This document shows positions 51,101 through 62,700 of a stretch of DNA of 64,000 nucleotides, in pieces. The stretch is from the NCBI GenBank assembly GCA_947000775.1, contig CAMQGK010000341.1, positions 6,648,501 to 6,712,500 on the forward strand, written 5' to 3'. Under the pieces are notes generated by a model that saw nothing but the letters and a program-made list of their open reading frames with translations, searched no databases and had not been told where the DNA came from. The stretch comes from Pterois miles (lineage: Eukaryota; Chordata; Actinopteri; Perciformes; Scorpaenidae). A program made the position numbers and the translations under genes. The stretch's first letter is position 1. Each line of letters starts with the position of its first letter.

Positions 51101-54100
51101 CTTTTCTCTGTTTCTCTTCTCAGGCACCAGTAATGGGTCTGTACTGGTCTATAACCTGACCAGTGGTCTTCTCCACAAAGAACTCAGTGTCCACTCTTGT
51201 GAAGTCAGGTAAGATTGTTGTTTCTGTGTAATTAAATGTGTGGCCAGGCATAACATTCCCATGCTCAGCAGTTCACTTCACACTGCTGAGCATGCAACCG
51301 TATGCACCCACGCACATTAGATGAAATATCTGTCGAATGACACGTTGGATGAACCCTAGTGGCCAGTCAGTCAGCTCGAGGCAGATTGATTTTGTGTTGA
51401 TTGTTTTCAGGCTCATTAGAGTTGGCGGAGACAATTGGCAGTCACGCAATTAAAGTGCCTTGTCAGCTCTTGTGTTTCTGAGCCTGCTTTTTATCTGAAC
51501 ATCGGATGAGTATGGTCGAAGGAATAAAGACAACAACCATAAGAATAAAACGAAAAGAATTCCAACAAAGTGGTTAAAGACAGTGTACGTAATCTAGATT
51601 TTTACAAAACAATATAGAAATCACATTTATAGTTTAGCTTTTTCAACAGAAACTAGTTACTAGATGCTAGTAGCGTTGCTACTGTATGCAATTTAAGTCA
51701 TGTAAACCATAGATAAAAAATACATCATGTTGCTAAGTTACAGTGTAGTTACCTGTGCTGTATCGTGGTGAAAGTAACCAAAACATCCTGGCACCACAAA
51801 CTATATAATAAAGCCAGAGTGTATTTTAAGCTGACTAAAATCCTGCAGAGATACATTGGGATGTTTATCCCAACAAGTAACTGAATGGTGAGTTTGTTTC
51901 CTGGAGTGTGGGTGAACGCAGAAGGAGCTTAGATACACTTGAAAAATGGGACCAGCTTTGTGTACCGTCCAAATCAATTCATCACAGCAGCCAAATAAAT
52001 GACATTAGAAGGTCTGTATTACACTGTGTGTGCGTGTGTGTTTATTTTGGGTAGAGAGAAGAAGACGGTGTGTTAAATTGGTGATGTTGCACATGTACAG
52101 TACCCAAAGCTGATGTAACACAGGTCCTGACCACACAGAGCATGTTTTGTAGGTGGAAAACACGAAGCACACTGCACTAACTTTTGTTGTCTGATCAGAC
52201 AGAGCATTTTTTGCAGTCTGCTGCGTCTTTTTTTTTTTTTTTTTTTTATTGTTGCTTGGCAACCAGTGAGGGCTGCACGGTGGTGCAGTGGTTAGTACTG
52301 TCACCTCACAGGAAGAGGGTCGCAAGTTTGAATCCAACTTAGGGCTCTTCTGTGTGGAGTTTGCATGTTCTCCTGTGTTAGCGTGGGTTTCCACTGGGTT
52401 CTCCGGCTTCCTCCCACAGTCCAAAGACAGGCAGGTTAATCAATGACTCTAAATTGCCCGTAGGTATGAATATGCACATGAATGGTTGTCTGTCTGTATG
52501 TTGTCTGTCTCCATGTGCCCTGCGATGGACTGGTGACCTGTTCAGGGTAAACCCTGCCTTTGCCTATTGCCAACTGGGATCGGCTTCAGCCCCCCCACGA
52601 CACCCTAATGGGGGATAAGCGGTTGCAGATGGATGTATGGCAACTAGTGAATGAATGCTACCCTTAGTTTAACACAACCATAAACTAGACACCACCTAAT
52701 AGTTAACAAAAGATTAAAGTGTACATTTATGAAAACAACTTATTCAAAATCCAGAAGTACAGCACTAATTTACCTCTTGCTGTTTTCTGTTTAGGTCATG
52801 ATAACGACAGTTGGTAAAGTCATAAAGCTCAATGTATCCAGCAAAAGTCACTGCAGTGAGTAAGTGAGAAAAAAACGCTAATGACATCAATCGCTTTTCC
52901 GTTCTGAGTTGAAATTTTTTCAACTTGAGACGTTCAGGGCGCTCCTGTAAAACACGAGATGCAAAAGCAGCATGCAAAATGCTCATTGAAACACCACCCC
53001 AGGCTTCTAAAACACACTCGGGCCTAAGTGAGTAAATATAGTGTTTTATTCGTCCAGTTAACAGTAACAAATATATTATCACTGCCAATTCACAATAGGC
53101 CATTTTCACTGTAGCCATTTCGACATGTCATAGCAGGGCAAACACAGGTGTAATTGATGAAATTAATAATGGTGCCTTTCAATTTAGTGTCACAGCCATT
53201 CCAGCGAGCCAGCATGCACAATACCAGAGTCCTAGCCCAACTAAATGGAACAGGGCCGTAATTAATGTTGGCTGCTTTGCAAATGACCTTTTAATTTGGA
53301 AGAAAAACCTTACCAACCTCCACAAAAGGATGACAACAGAACTTCTAGATCTTGTTTACCAGGTCCTGTTTATGCTCTATACACCTTTCTCACAGTAGAC
53401 ATTTTGACTTGCGTAGCTAATAACATTAATATCAGACTCTGGTACGGTGCATGCTGGCTTACTGGAACACCTAAGCAGAACAGAGACATCATTAATGTTA
53501 TTAGTTACACCTGTGTTTTTCCTGCTACGATGATTCAAAATATCTGCTGGGAATAAGATCTATTGATTGGGTGAAATGCATGCTGCATATTAATATAATT
53601 TCCATTATTACTTGAAATAAATTACTTGATTTTTTTTATGGTGGAAATGGAGCCCAATGTTCAGGCTTCGCCTGTAATTTTCTTTTAACCTTGGAGCACT
53701 ACCTCCTTCCCGCAAGTCTAAGTAGCTAATTAATGAACCTGTCAGTAACACATCAAGGGGGCTGTTCAGGGAATTGCACGATGCAATTTTAGGAAGCTTT
53801 TTTTTTTCTGTTCATAACCAAGCATTTGAAAATAGAAATTAAAACAGGAGTAGCAGGAACATATTAAACAGCTGTTGATGGTCGTTTCTAGGAGCCGATG
53901 ACGTGACTCCTAACAGTTAAGAGCTAATAAGTTAGGAAACTCTCTCAGATTGAAGCTATTAGAAAGATACATGGTAGATTCTGTTAAATGGCTGTTGTAA
54001 TGCGTTATGTCATGCGTCAATGCCATGACAGTCTGCGTAAACACCCCATGCTCAGTTGGCTATCCATATTTAAGTATTTGTTTCTCTTGTTTGTCCTGAC

Positions 54101-56679
54101 CAGTGGGCTACGTCTGTGTCTGAGAAGTTAAGCCAGTGCAGAAGTGTCTTCAACTTGCATTCTTTCTAATAGCCAGCAGGAGGCGACTCCTCTGGTTGTA
54201 AAATGAAATCAGACTGTATAGAAGTCTATGAGAAAATGAACCTACTTCTCACTTGATTTGTTAACTCAGTAAACATTGTAAACATGGGTTTATGGTCTCA
54301 GTCACTAGTTTCAAATCTTCTGATGTTCATTCAGTAAATTATGGTCCCGTTTAGAGTCAAATAGACCATAAAGCAGGGTATGCTTTAGGCGTGGCTACCT
54401 TGTGATTGACAGGACGCTACCACAGTGTTGTCTGGTCTGGGAGTTGTCTGTGTTTTTAGTTCATGATAGTTAATTATAGCATTTTGATAGTCTAAAAATG
54501 TCTTATTTAGCATTTGGTTTTACTTAGCTCCATCCTCTTATGGCCATTCTGGTTGCTAAAAAACAAGATGGCCACGGCCAAAATACCAAACTCAAGGCTT
54601 CCATACAAGCTGATGGATGGCATCACAGTGATTTCATCCACTTTGTATGCAGTCCATATTCTTGTCAGTGCTTGTGAGAAGAATATCTTTATTCAGGATC
54701 ACAAAAAGTGTTATTACAGTGATTGAGGCTGAGACTCAGAAGGGAGAGCAGGTTGTCCACCAATCGGAAGGTCGGTGGTTTGATCCCCATCTGCTCCAGT
54801 CACATGATATGATGATGAGCAAGACACTTAACCCCAAATTGCTCTTGAAGGCATAGCCATTGGTGTGTGAATGAGATGAGTGAGTATTTAGATGAGATCC
54901 TGATGGGCAAACTTGGCATCTTAGCAGCCTCTGATATCAGTGGATGAATGTGTGTGTGAATGAGTGAATGCTGACATGTAGTGTAAAGCACTTTGAGTGG
55001 TCAGAAGACTAGAAAAGCCAAATCCAAAGGAGGGTAGATGGTATGTAGTCTCCTATAACTATATATGGTTATATGCTATGTGCTCAGAAAACGATATTAA
55101 AAAGCCACCAGTTAAATTAATTTGGCTTGACTTCTACTATTATTGATTAATTTGGTTTTCAGATTTGTAATTGTTTCACATTACTCATAGATTTTACCCA
55201 TCACGTATGAAAATGCAACTTTATATAAGCCATTATATGTAAATATTTTACTCATTTAGCAAACGAAATTAATACATATATTAAGAGTGTAGTCAGTTTA
55301 TTCTAATTATGACAAAACACATCCAATTGTAAATTAAATTGTGGTGATGTGCTCGGCATAAATCAGTGTGGTTTTGTTATACAAATATTAAACTCCTTTT
55401 GTCCTCCTGTGCTTCTGCACAATCTATTGGTTAATTATGGTCTGCAGGGTGGGCCACACTGAAAAGCGACAAACTGAATGTGGCACCACCTTCTGAGTGC
55501 CCCACGATGCAACAGCCAAACATCAACAAAGAGCAGGCTGCGCTTCATTAGTTAGTATTCTCTAATGAGCAGCAAAACTATTTCACCAGGTTTAATTAAG
55601 CACGAGATTGAATCAATTAATGCTGTTAAGAGATTGATTGGTAGCAAGTACCATCCGTTCAAGCAAAGCCAGGCTCTCTTTAATGAGAGAAGTTGCAATT
55701 CACAAATGCAAAACTCCAACAAACTTTAATGAGCCATGCAACACAACCATAAGTTTCTTGAACTATATACCAGCTGCTCTGGTATATACTACTCCTCTGT
55801 CTGCGCTAATGTGTGTGGATTAAAGTGAGGTGATTAGGCGATGGTTTTCTCTGCTGTGGGTTTGTCACTGTGAATTTTCTCTACAGTCTTGACACTCTGT
55901 GACTGTAACTGTACCTTGTGCTCACACAACACACTGAATATGATATCTAACACCCTTTGTGTTTTTGAAATGTTCACAGTAGAGCATAAAAAGGACAAAA
56001 CAAATTAAACCAATAACACAATCATACATGAGCCCATTCAACCGGACATTCACATCAGATCAGGGCTTTCTCTTAAACACACCTCCATTAGATTTTCCCT
56101 CTTCCTGTATAGGCTCTAGTAGAGCAGTGTTTCCAGTGCTGTGACATACAGCATTAAGATTAAAGCTGTGGATTTTCTGTGGTGGAGTGAGCAGAGGTGC
56201 TTTATGGAAATGAGCCCAGCAGCCCTTAGCCCTAGCACAGCCATGCCAAACAAGGCCTCACTACTTAGCATCTCATTTACATTTAGTGGGGAAATCGACT
56301 AATTAATCATGTGGCTATTTACCATCTCATTACCATGGAGTTTGTGCTCTCTGAGCTGGGCCCACTTCTCAAAAATATTCATATCTCACACTTGCCGGGT
56401 TGATTTGCTGTGCATTTTTTTACACCTTCCCAAGTGGATTTTGTGGAAGTTTTAGGTGTCTCATTTGCCTCACTGCTTGCTAGAATGTTGCCAGCCACAC
56501 TGCAAGTATTGGATAGTAATATTATTCATTTAACTTAAACCTGTATGTGTGTGCTTATTCTGCAGGGGGATTGAATGGGTGAGTCTTACCAGTTTCCTGT
56601 CTTTTGCCACTTCTGCTCCCAACAACATGGGCCTGGTGCGAAATGAGCTGCAGCATGTTGACCTGCCTACTGGTGAGAG

Positions 56680-56743
<64 letters not shown>

Positions 56744-59700
56744 GTACCTGAGGCTACCAACCAGCACTTTTATATTGCCTTTTGTTCTTGAGGTTTCTGA
56801 TTTGCTCATGCAGTCTCAACAACAAAGAAAATAGACACTTCAGTCTCTCCCTCTCTCTTTTTATTTGTCTTTCTGTGTCTATATGGTCCTCTAAGAGACT
56901 CTTCTTGTTCTCCTCCAGGGGATACTTGCACACTCCTTCAGATTAGATCCAAACTAAACAGTGTTAGGGTTCCACCGAGGGATGCCTAGCTCTGAAAATG
57001 AGATTCTATTATGAGTTCCTGCAGTGCGACTTATATCCCTGCTAGTGACGGGTCTGTAGAATTACTGCACCAGCAGTGACCGTTGTGGGTTTTGACCTCC
57101 TTCAGGGGGCGTAAAGGGAGAGAGAATTGGAGTTACCTGATGGTGAAGTGGTCAGGAAGAGATGGTTAACGGTGTTACTGGAAAAATGTTTTTCTTTTAG
57201 TTTAGATATGTGATAATTAATGTATCCACAGTCTTGAATATGAATTATTGATGACCACTTTTATCACTTTCACTAATATTTCCTGTTTTGTCATGTGTGT
57301 CTCCTTCTGAGGTGTGGTCAGGTGCGTTGTTGGCGCATTGCTATCTTGAGGCAGCAGAAAGCGATTGTGTCTGGCGCAGTATTTTCCTGCTATTGAAAGA
57401 GAGCATTATTCAGATTACACACACAGGGACATGCAGCAGCATTCCTCCACCTCAGTTAAATACAGCGTCAGTGTGAGAACTTGTTTTTAATGCAAAGGAG
57501 AAAACAAAATGCAGGTGGCAGATGAGAAATATAATTAAGTAAGCCTCTCAGGCAGTGTGTATTGCTCAACCTGCAGCATGATCTCAGCATTCATCGAGGT
57601 GCACACATGCCTCTGTTTCCTCTCATCATCTCTCTGTGTGTGGGAGTGTAGACGTAGCATACTTCAAAGTTTGCGGGCCCTCTCCCCCTAAACAGCAGCA
57701 TTTTGAGGCCAATAGATCCGTACTTTACGTACTACTAATGCATTACGCATGAGCTTGCCCGGCTCCAAGCTCATGCGTAATGCATCTCTGGAGGATTCCA
57801 CTCAGCCGGTCCGAACCTCTTGTCGGTTGCATTGAAAAGAAATACAGTTTTCATTATTTATTAATACAAGTTCATCATATGTAGCCAATGCTTATTATTT
57901 TACAATGAATATCTCTCCGATGTGCCGCCTGAACCGGTTAAATATCTGTAGCTTTGCCCACATGCAGTCAAATGGATTTGTTGGTGGAACAGAGGATTGG
58001 GAGGCAGAGAGTCGCCAAGCAGCACATATCTGCTTGCACACTTGTACTTTGCGCATAAGCAGATCTGTTTCCTCAGCAGAAAACCACTCGCTTCTCTGAT
58101 TTGCTGAATCAGTCTTTTAAATAGCAATGCGCCAGTGTGCAAGAGCACCTGACTTTTAAAGGGAACGAGAGATGACACTCACCCAAAACCCACCTATGAT
58201 TAATTAAGAGACTATATACAACCCCTTTGCCCCTTGCACCTTACTTTGCACCCTGTTTATGCGCCACTTAACTAGCCAAAGTGAAGTTCCCTCCACTCCC
58301 TAAATGCACTCTGCACTTCAGACCATGTGCTATAGATCATTTAAAGAGGGCCCAATGTGTTTGACTTGAACAGTTTACTTGGGCACACTAAATAATTCGG
58401 CCACTGAAATGGCTGGGTCACAGAGGCTTTATCTCCAGTTCAGTCAGAACAATGGCGAGGGGAAGTCACTTCTTTAATGACTCCCTCTAAAGCACCACAG
58501 TTGTCAAAGTTAACAGTCCACAACATTAGCTTTGGTTACAGGCTCACGCCCTTTCCAAAACACATATACTTAATTGTTTTTTCTTGCCAGTTTGAATAAG
58601 TTAAAATGACTGAGGTCCTCCAAGGTGTCCTTGACTGCAAAAGTAGCTGCTGATAGTGCACATAGGCTTTGGGGATCTCAGTGTCATTTCTCACATCACT
58701 GATGCACACAAGTGTGTGTTTGCTTCTTCACAGCATTTTGGGAAATAAGCTTTTTTGCTGTCTGACAAAGAGTTAGACGGAAAACATCAATATCAGTTTA
58801 GTCTTTGTGGAAACAGCTCACTAAGCTGCATCAAAACTGAAAAATACGCCTTTCAAGAACTCTAAAGATGTCCTATTTACAGGTTGCAACTTCTACTGCA
58901 TTTAAATGAACATGACGTGATTTTTCAGAGGAAATCAGTTTAGTTTTTCAGCCTTTTTATTTGAGCTTCAGATGTTTTTCATAGTAGTATTTTTCATATA
59001 ATGTTATAATGTGAGATGTTGAAATAACAATTATGCGATCCTGCATTTAAATTGCTGCTTCACCTGAGACATCCCAGACCAGCTTCAGTAAGACTGCAGG
59101 CAGATGTGCATTTTTAAGCTTGAACTTTATATTTATTCAGGGAAAGTGAGCGTATATTTGTCCTCAAATCAAATGGCGCCAAAGTAGATTCTGTACGACA
59201 TTTGTAAGACTAATCCACTAAGGCACATTGCCCGTTACAGCTGGAGCATTTTCTGATAAGATTTGAGACTCTAGGATGAAAAATCATCTTCCCCAATTCA
59301 ATGCCACCTGGTCTCCGCTGCAATGAAAGCAGCTGTTCTGAATCGACACGTTCTTTATCTATGAAAAGATACTCTGTGTGCTGCAATAAGTGGGGAAACT
59401 CACTTTGCATCGCCTCACAAATGATCATTACATATTATAATTACAATATAATTTATACATGCATAATCATTGCAGGTGTCACCAGCACTTTGAGGTGTTT
59501 TTCCAGTAATCATCCACAGTAAGGACAGTAAGCACACCCTGTTCCCTTTACAGCAGATTAAGAAAATTTGACCTCATTTGTGTCTTTATTGCTGTATTCA
59601 GAACCTCAACGAGTGTGTGTGTGTGTGTGTGTGTGTGTGTTTCTGTGAATGCACATTTGACACATGTAATTAGAGCCTGCAGGCTGGCGATCTGAAGAGT

Positions 59701-62700
59701 GAGATAATTGACACTCAGTGGAAACAAAAGAGGAAATGATGAGGAGGGCCGCATTAGCCTCTAGAGCACCACAGGTTGCCTAAGTTTCCTCTCACCATAT
59801 GCTTAGCTGTCCTGTCCCCTCTCAACAAAACTGTTGGAGGTCACCACCACCACCACCACCTCCACCCCACTGCCCCAAACCATCACAGACAGCTGTGTCA
59901 CTTGTGCATTTTAAACAGGCCACCTTCCTAAGTGTCTCCAGCGAAATCATATCAGCACTTCCTTAGGCAAATGTGATAAGATGCAGCTGAAGGGTATTCG
60001 TGTTTTGTTTAAAGGGGCACCTTGATGCTCTGCATAATGTCTGTTTTGGTGGTGAATGAAAAGTAGGGATTAGAGCAGGCAGTGAAAATAAGTTTGCTCT
60101 ACCCACTCTGGCAAAAGAGATGAAACCAGGACGACCTGGCTCTAAAGTGAAATGAGATCAATCAGCCTCTACGCAGGTGTAAGGAAATATGCCATCTTCT
60201 TGCCATCATCACCTCCTCTCTCTCACATGCTCACTTTCTCTCTCGTTCTGTTGTTTTTTTTTCCAGGCAGGTGCTTTGCATTCAGAGGCGAGCGAGGAAA
60301 CGATGAGCCGCCCATTGAGATGATTAAAGTGTCTCATCTCAAGTGAGCTTTTTAATGCTTTTACCTGAGACACACTCAGAAAACAAAAAACTGTACATTC
60401 ACTGTGTATGTAAACAATTTACACACACCTTCACGTGACCTGTCTGGAGCCGTCTCACCTTTCTCTCCATCTCTTCTTTTGATGTTGTAATAACCAGATC
60501 TAAATCTCAATGGAGGTCTGCAGAAACACCTGAAAAGAACAGATCTACCATTGCCTGCACTGTTTATTTATTTATTTATTCCCCACAAAATCCTTCACAA
60601 ATTCACACTGTGCCATGTTTTGGATAGTCAGTTTTTTATTCAAGCATTCATCACTGCTGCATCTTTTAATGGGATTTTGATATAAAAAGAAATCCAAAAT
60701 AAAAGGGCATACGTTTATAGTCATCACACATTTTGTGCTGTGTACCTAAGACACATTACAGTCTAGTTTCAGAGCTGAACGAAATCAGCCAGGGTTTTTG
60801 ACAACTCACCCGCCCAACATTCATTGGTCTAAAACATGACCAGATAAACTTGAATTCATGTTGTCACTCTTATAGCTGGTAATAAGACTCAGCATCCAGT
60901 GTTTAAGATAAGATAAGATAAGATAAGATATTCCTTTATTGGTCCCACAGTGGAGAAATTCACATCCAAGCTACATGGCAACCAGATTTTTAGACACATT
61001 TTTGAGCACAACAGCCACCAGAAACCCTATAGTGTGGTTGTGGGCAGTTTATGTATTGAGATTGATTGTGTGTTTGTGATGTCCATCTTCAGACAGTACC
61101 TGGTGGTGGTGTTCAGAGACAAACCCCTGGAGCTGTGGGACGCCAGGACAGGGACGCTTCTCCGGGAGATGGCTAAGAACTTCCCTACTGTTACTGCACT
61201 GGTACTGCCAACAAGTCTACATACTAGGGCTGTCAAAGTTAACATGATAATAACACGTCAACACAAATTCTCCACTAATTTCTTAAATGTATTTACACAA
61301 TCAATCTTTTGGAGGTTGTAGCGGGCTAGAGTGAAGATACTGGCATCATATGAAACTAGAAAATCTAAGGAATCCATTGGTACCAACCATGTCATGTTAG
61401 CTTGTCATGACGGAGGCTAAATAAGGCTAAGAAGTTATAAAAGAAAATAAATAGCTCGCTGCTAGCTTCTTGCAAATGAGGTTAAATGATGCTCCAAACT
61501 TGCGCTAAATTTTGGCAAGATAAAACTGGCATGGCCATTTTCAAAGGGGTCCCTTGACCTCTGACCTCCAGATATGTGACTGTAAATGGGTTCTATGGGT
61601 ACCCACGAGTCTCCCCTTTACAGACATGTTATGATAATCACAGTCAGTTTGGATCAAGTCATAGTCAAGTCAGCACACTGACAGCTGTTGCTGCCTGTTG
61701 GGCTGCAGTTTGCCATGTTATGATTAGAGCAGATTTTTTATGCTAAAGCCAGAACCTGTGAGGTTTTCTGGACAATATTTGTCATTGTTTTGTGTTGTTA
61801 ATTGATTTCCTATACTAAATATTTACATACATTTGCATAAAGCAGCGTATTTGCCCACTCCCATGTTGATAAGAGTATTAAATACCTGACAAATCTCTCT
61901 TTAAGGTACATTTTGAACAGTTAAATATTTGTGTTTCACAATTAAATATTTTAGTCGATTGACAGCCTTACTGCATACTAATAAAATGCTTCACTTACCT
62001 TTCCTTATTTCTCAGGTGCATACTGTAGAAAGTGAAATATAACAGAAACAATGTGTTCGGTTGCTCATTTAATATACAGAACTGCATATTTGAACATCGT
62101 CAGCTAGAATATTTACTTTAAGTAAACACAGTGCCAGTGCTGTGATAATACCCACTGTTGACTCTTCCCTTTGTTATTAGTCTCTTATGCTGTGGGGTGG
62201 GCCATTTGAAAGATTAGTCTGAAAAATTTCCCCAAGCTCAGCAAAGCAGCGAGGCTTCATTAGGCCAGAGAAATGCTCATAAAAGAAGAGTTATGCTGGA
62301 TAAACTTTACAGTGGGGCTGTAAAATCTCCCTAGCGAGAATAAAAACCTTAATAATACATGCTGGCCTCCCCCAGCCCCATATTGCTGTCTCATTTCCAT
62401 ATTGATTACAACCTTGAGTCAACCAGACTGCAGCCACAGTGCTCCAGTGGTTAGACAGGAAGGCTGTGGAAAACAGGCTCTCCCATGTTCCTTATTTTTA
62501 TTTATGTGAGCATCTACTGTACGAATCACTTCCCTTTCCTCCGGTCTCAATCTGTCTTGCTGTTTAAGCCAGCAGATGTGTCTGTGTCGGGGTCTTGGTC
62601 TGGGTTTGTTGCTATAACTGCAGCCTTCTCTGTGTGTTAATGTGTGTGTGTAAACAGGAGTGGTCCCCGTCCCATAACCTGAAGAGTCTGAAGAAGAAGC

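Noticed and set aside
56530..56834. His-Thr and Cys-Val repeat open frames
   Set aside because: Translation through the (CA)n tract after wdr11 exon 12.
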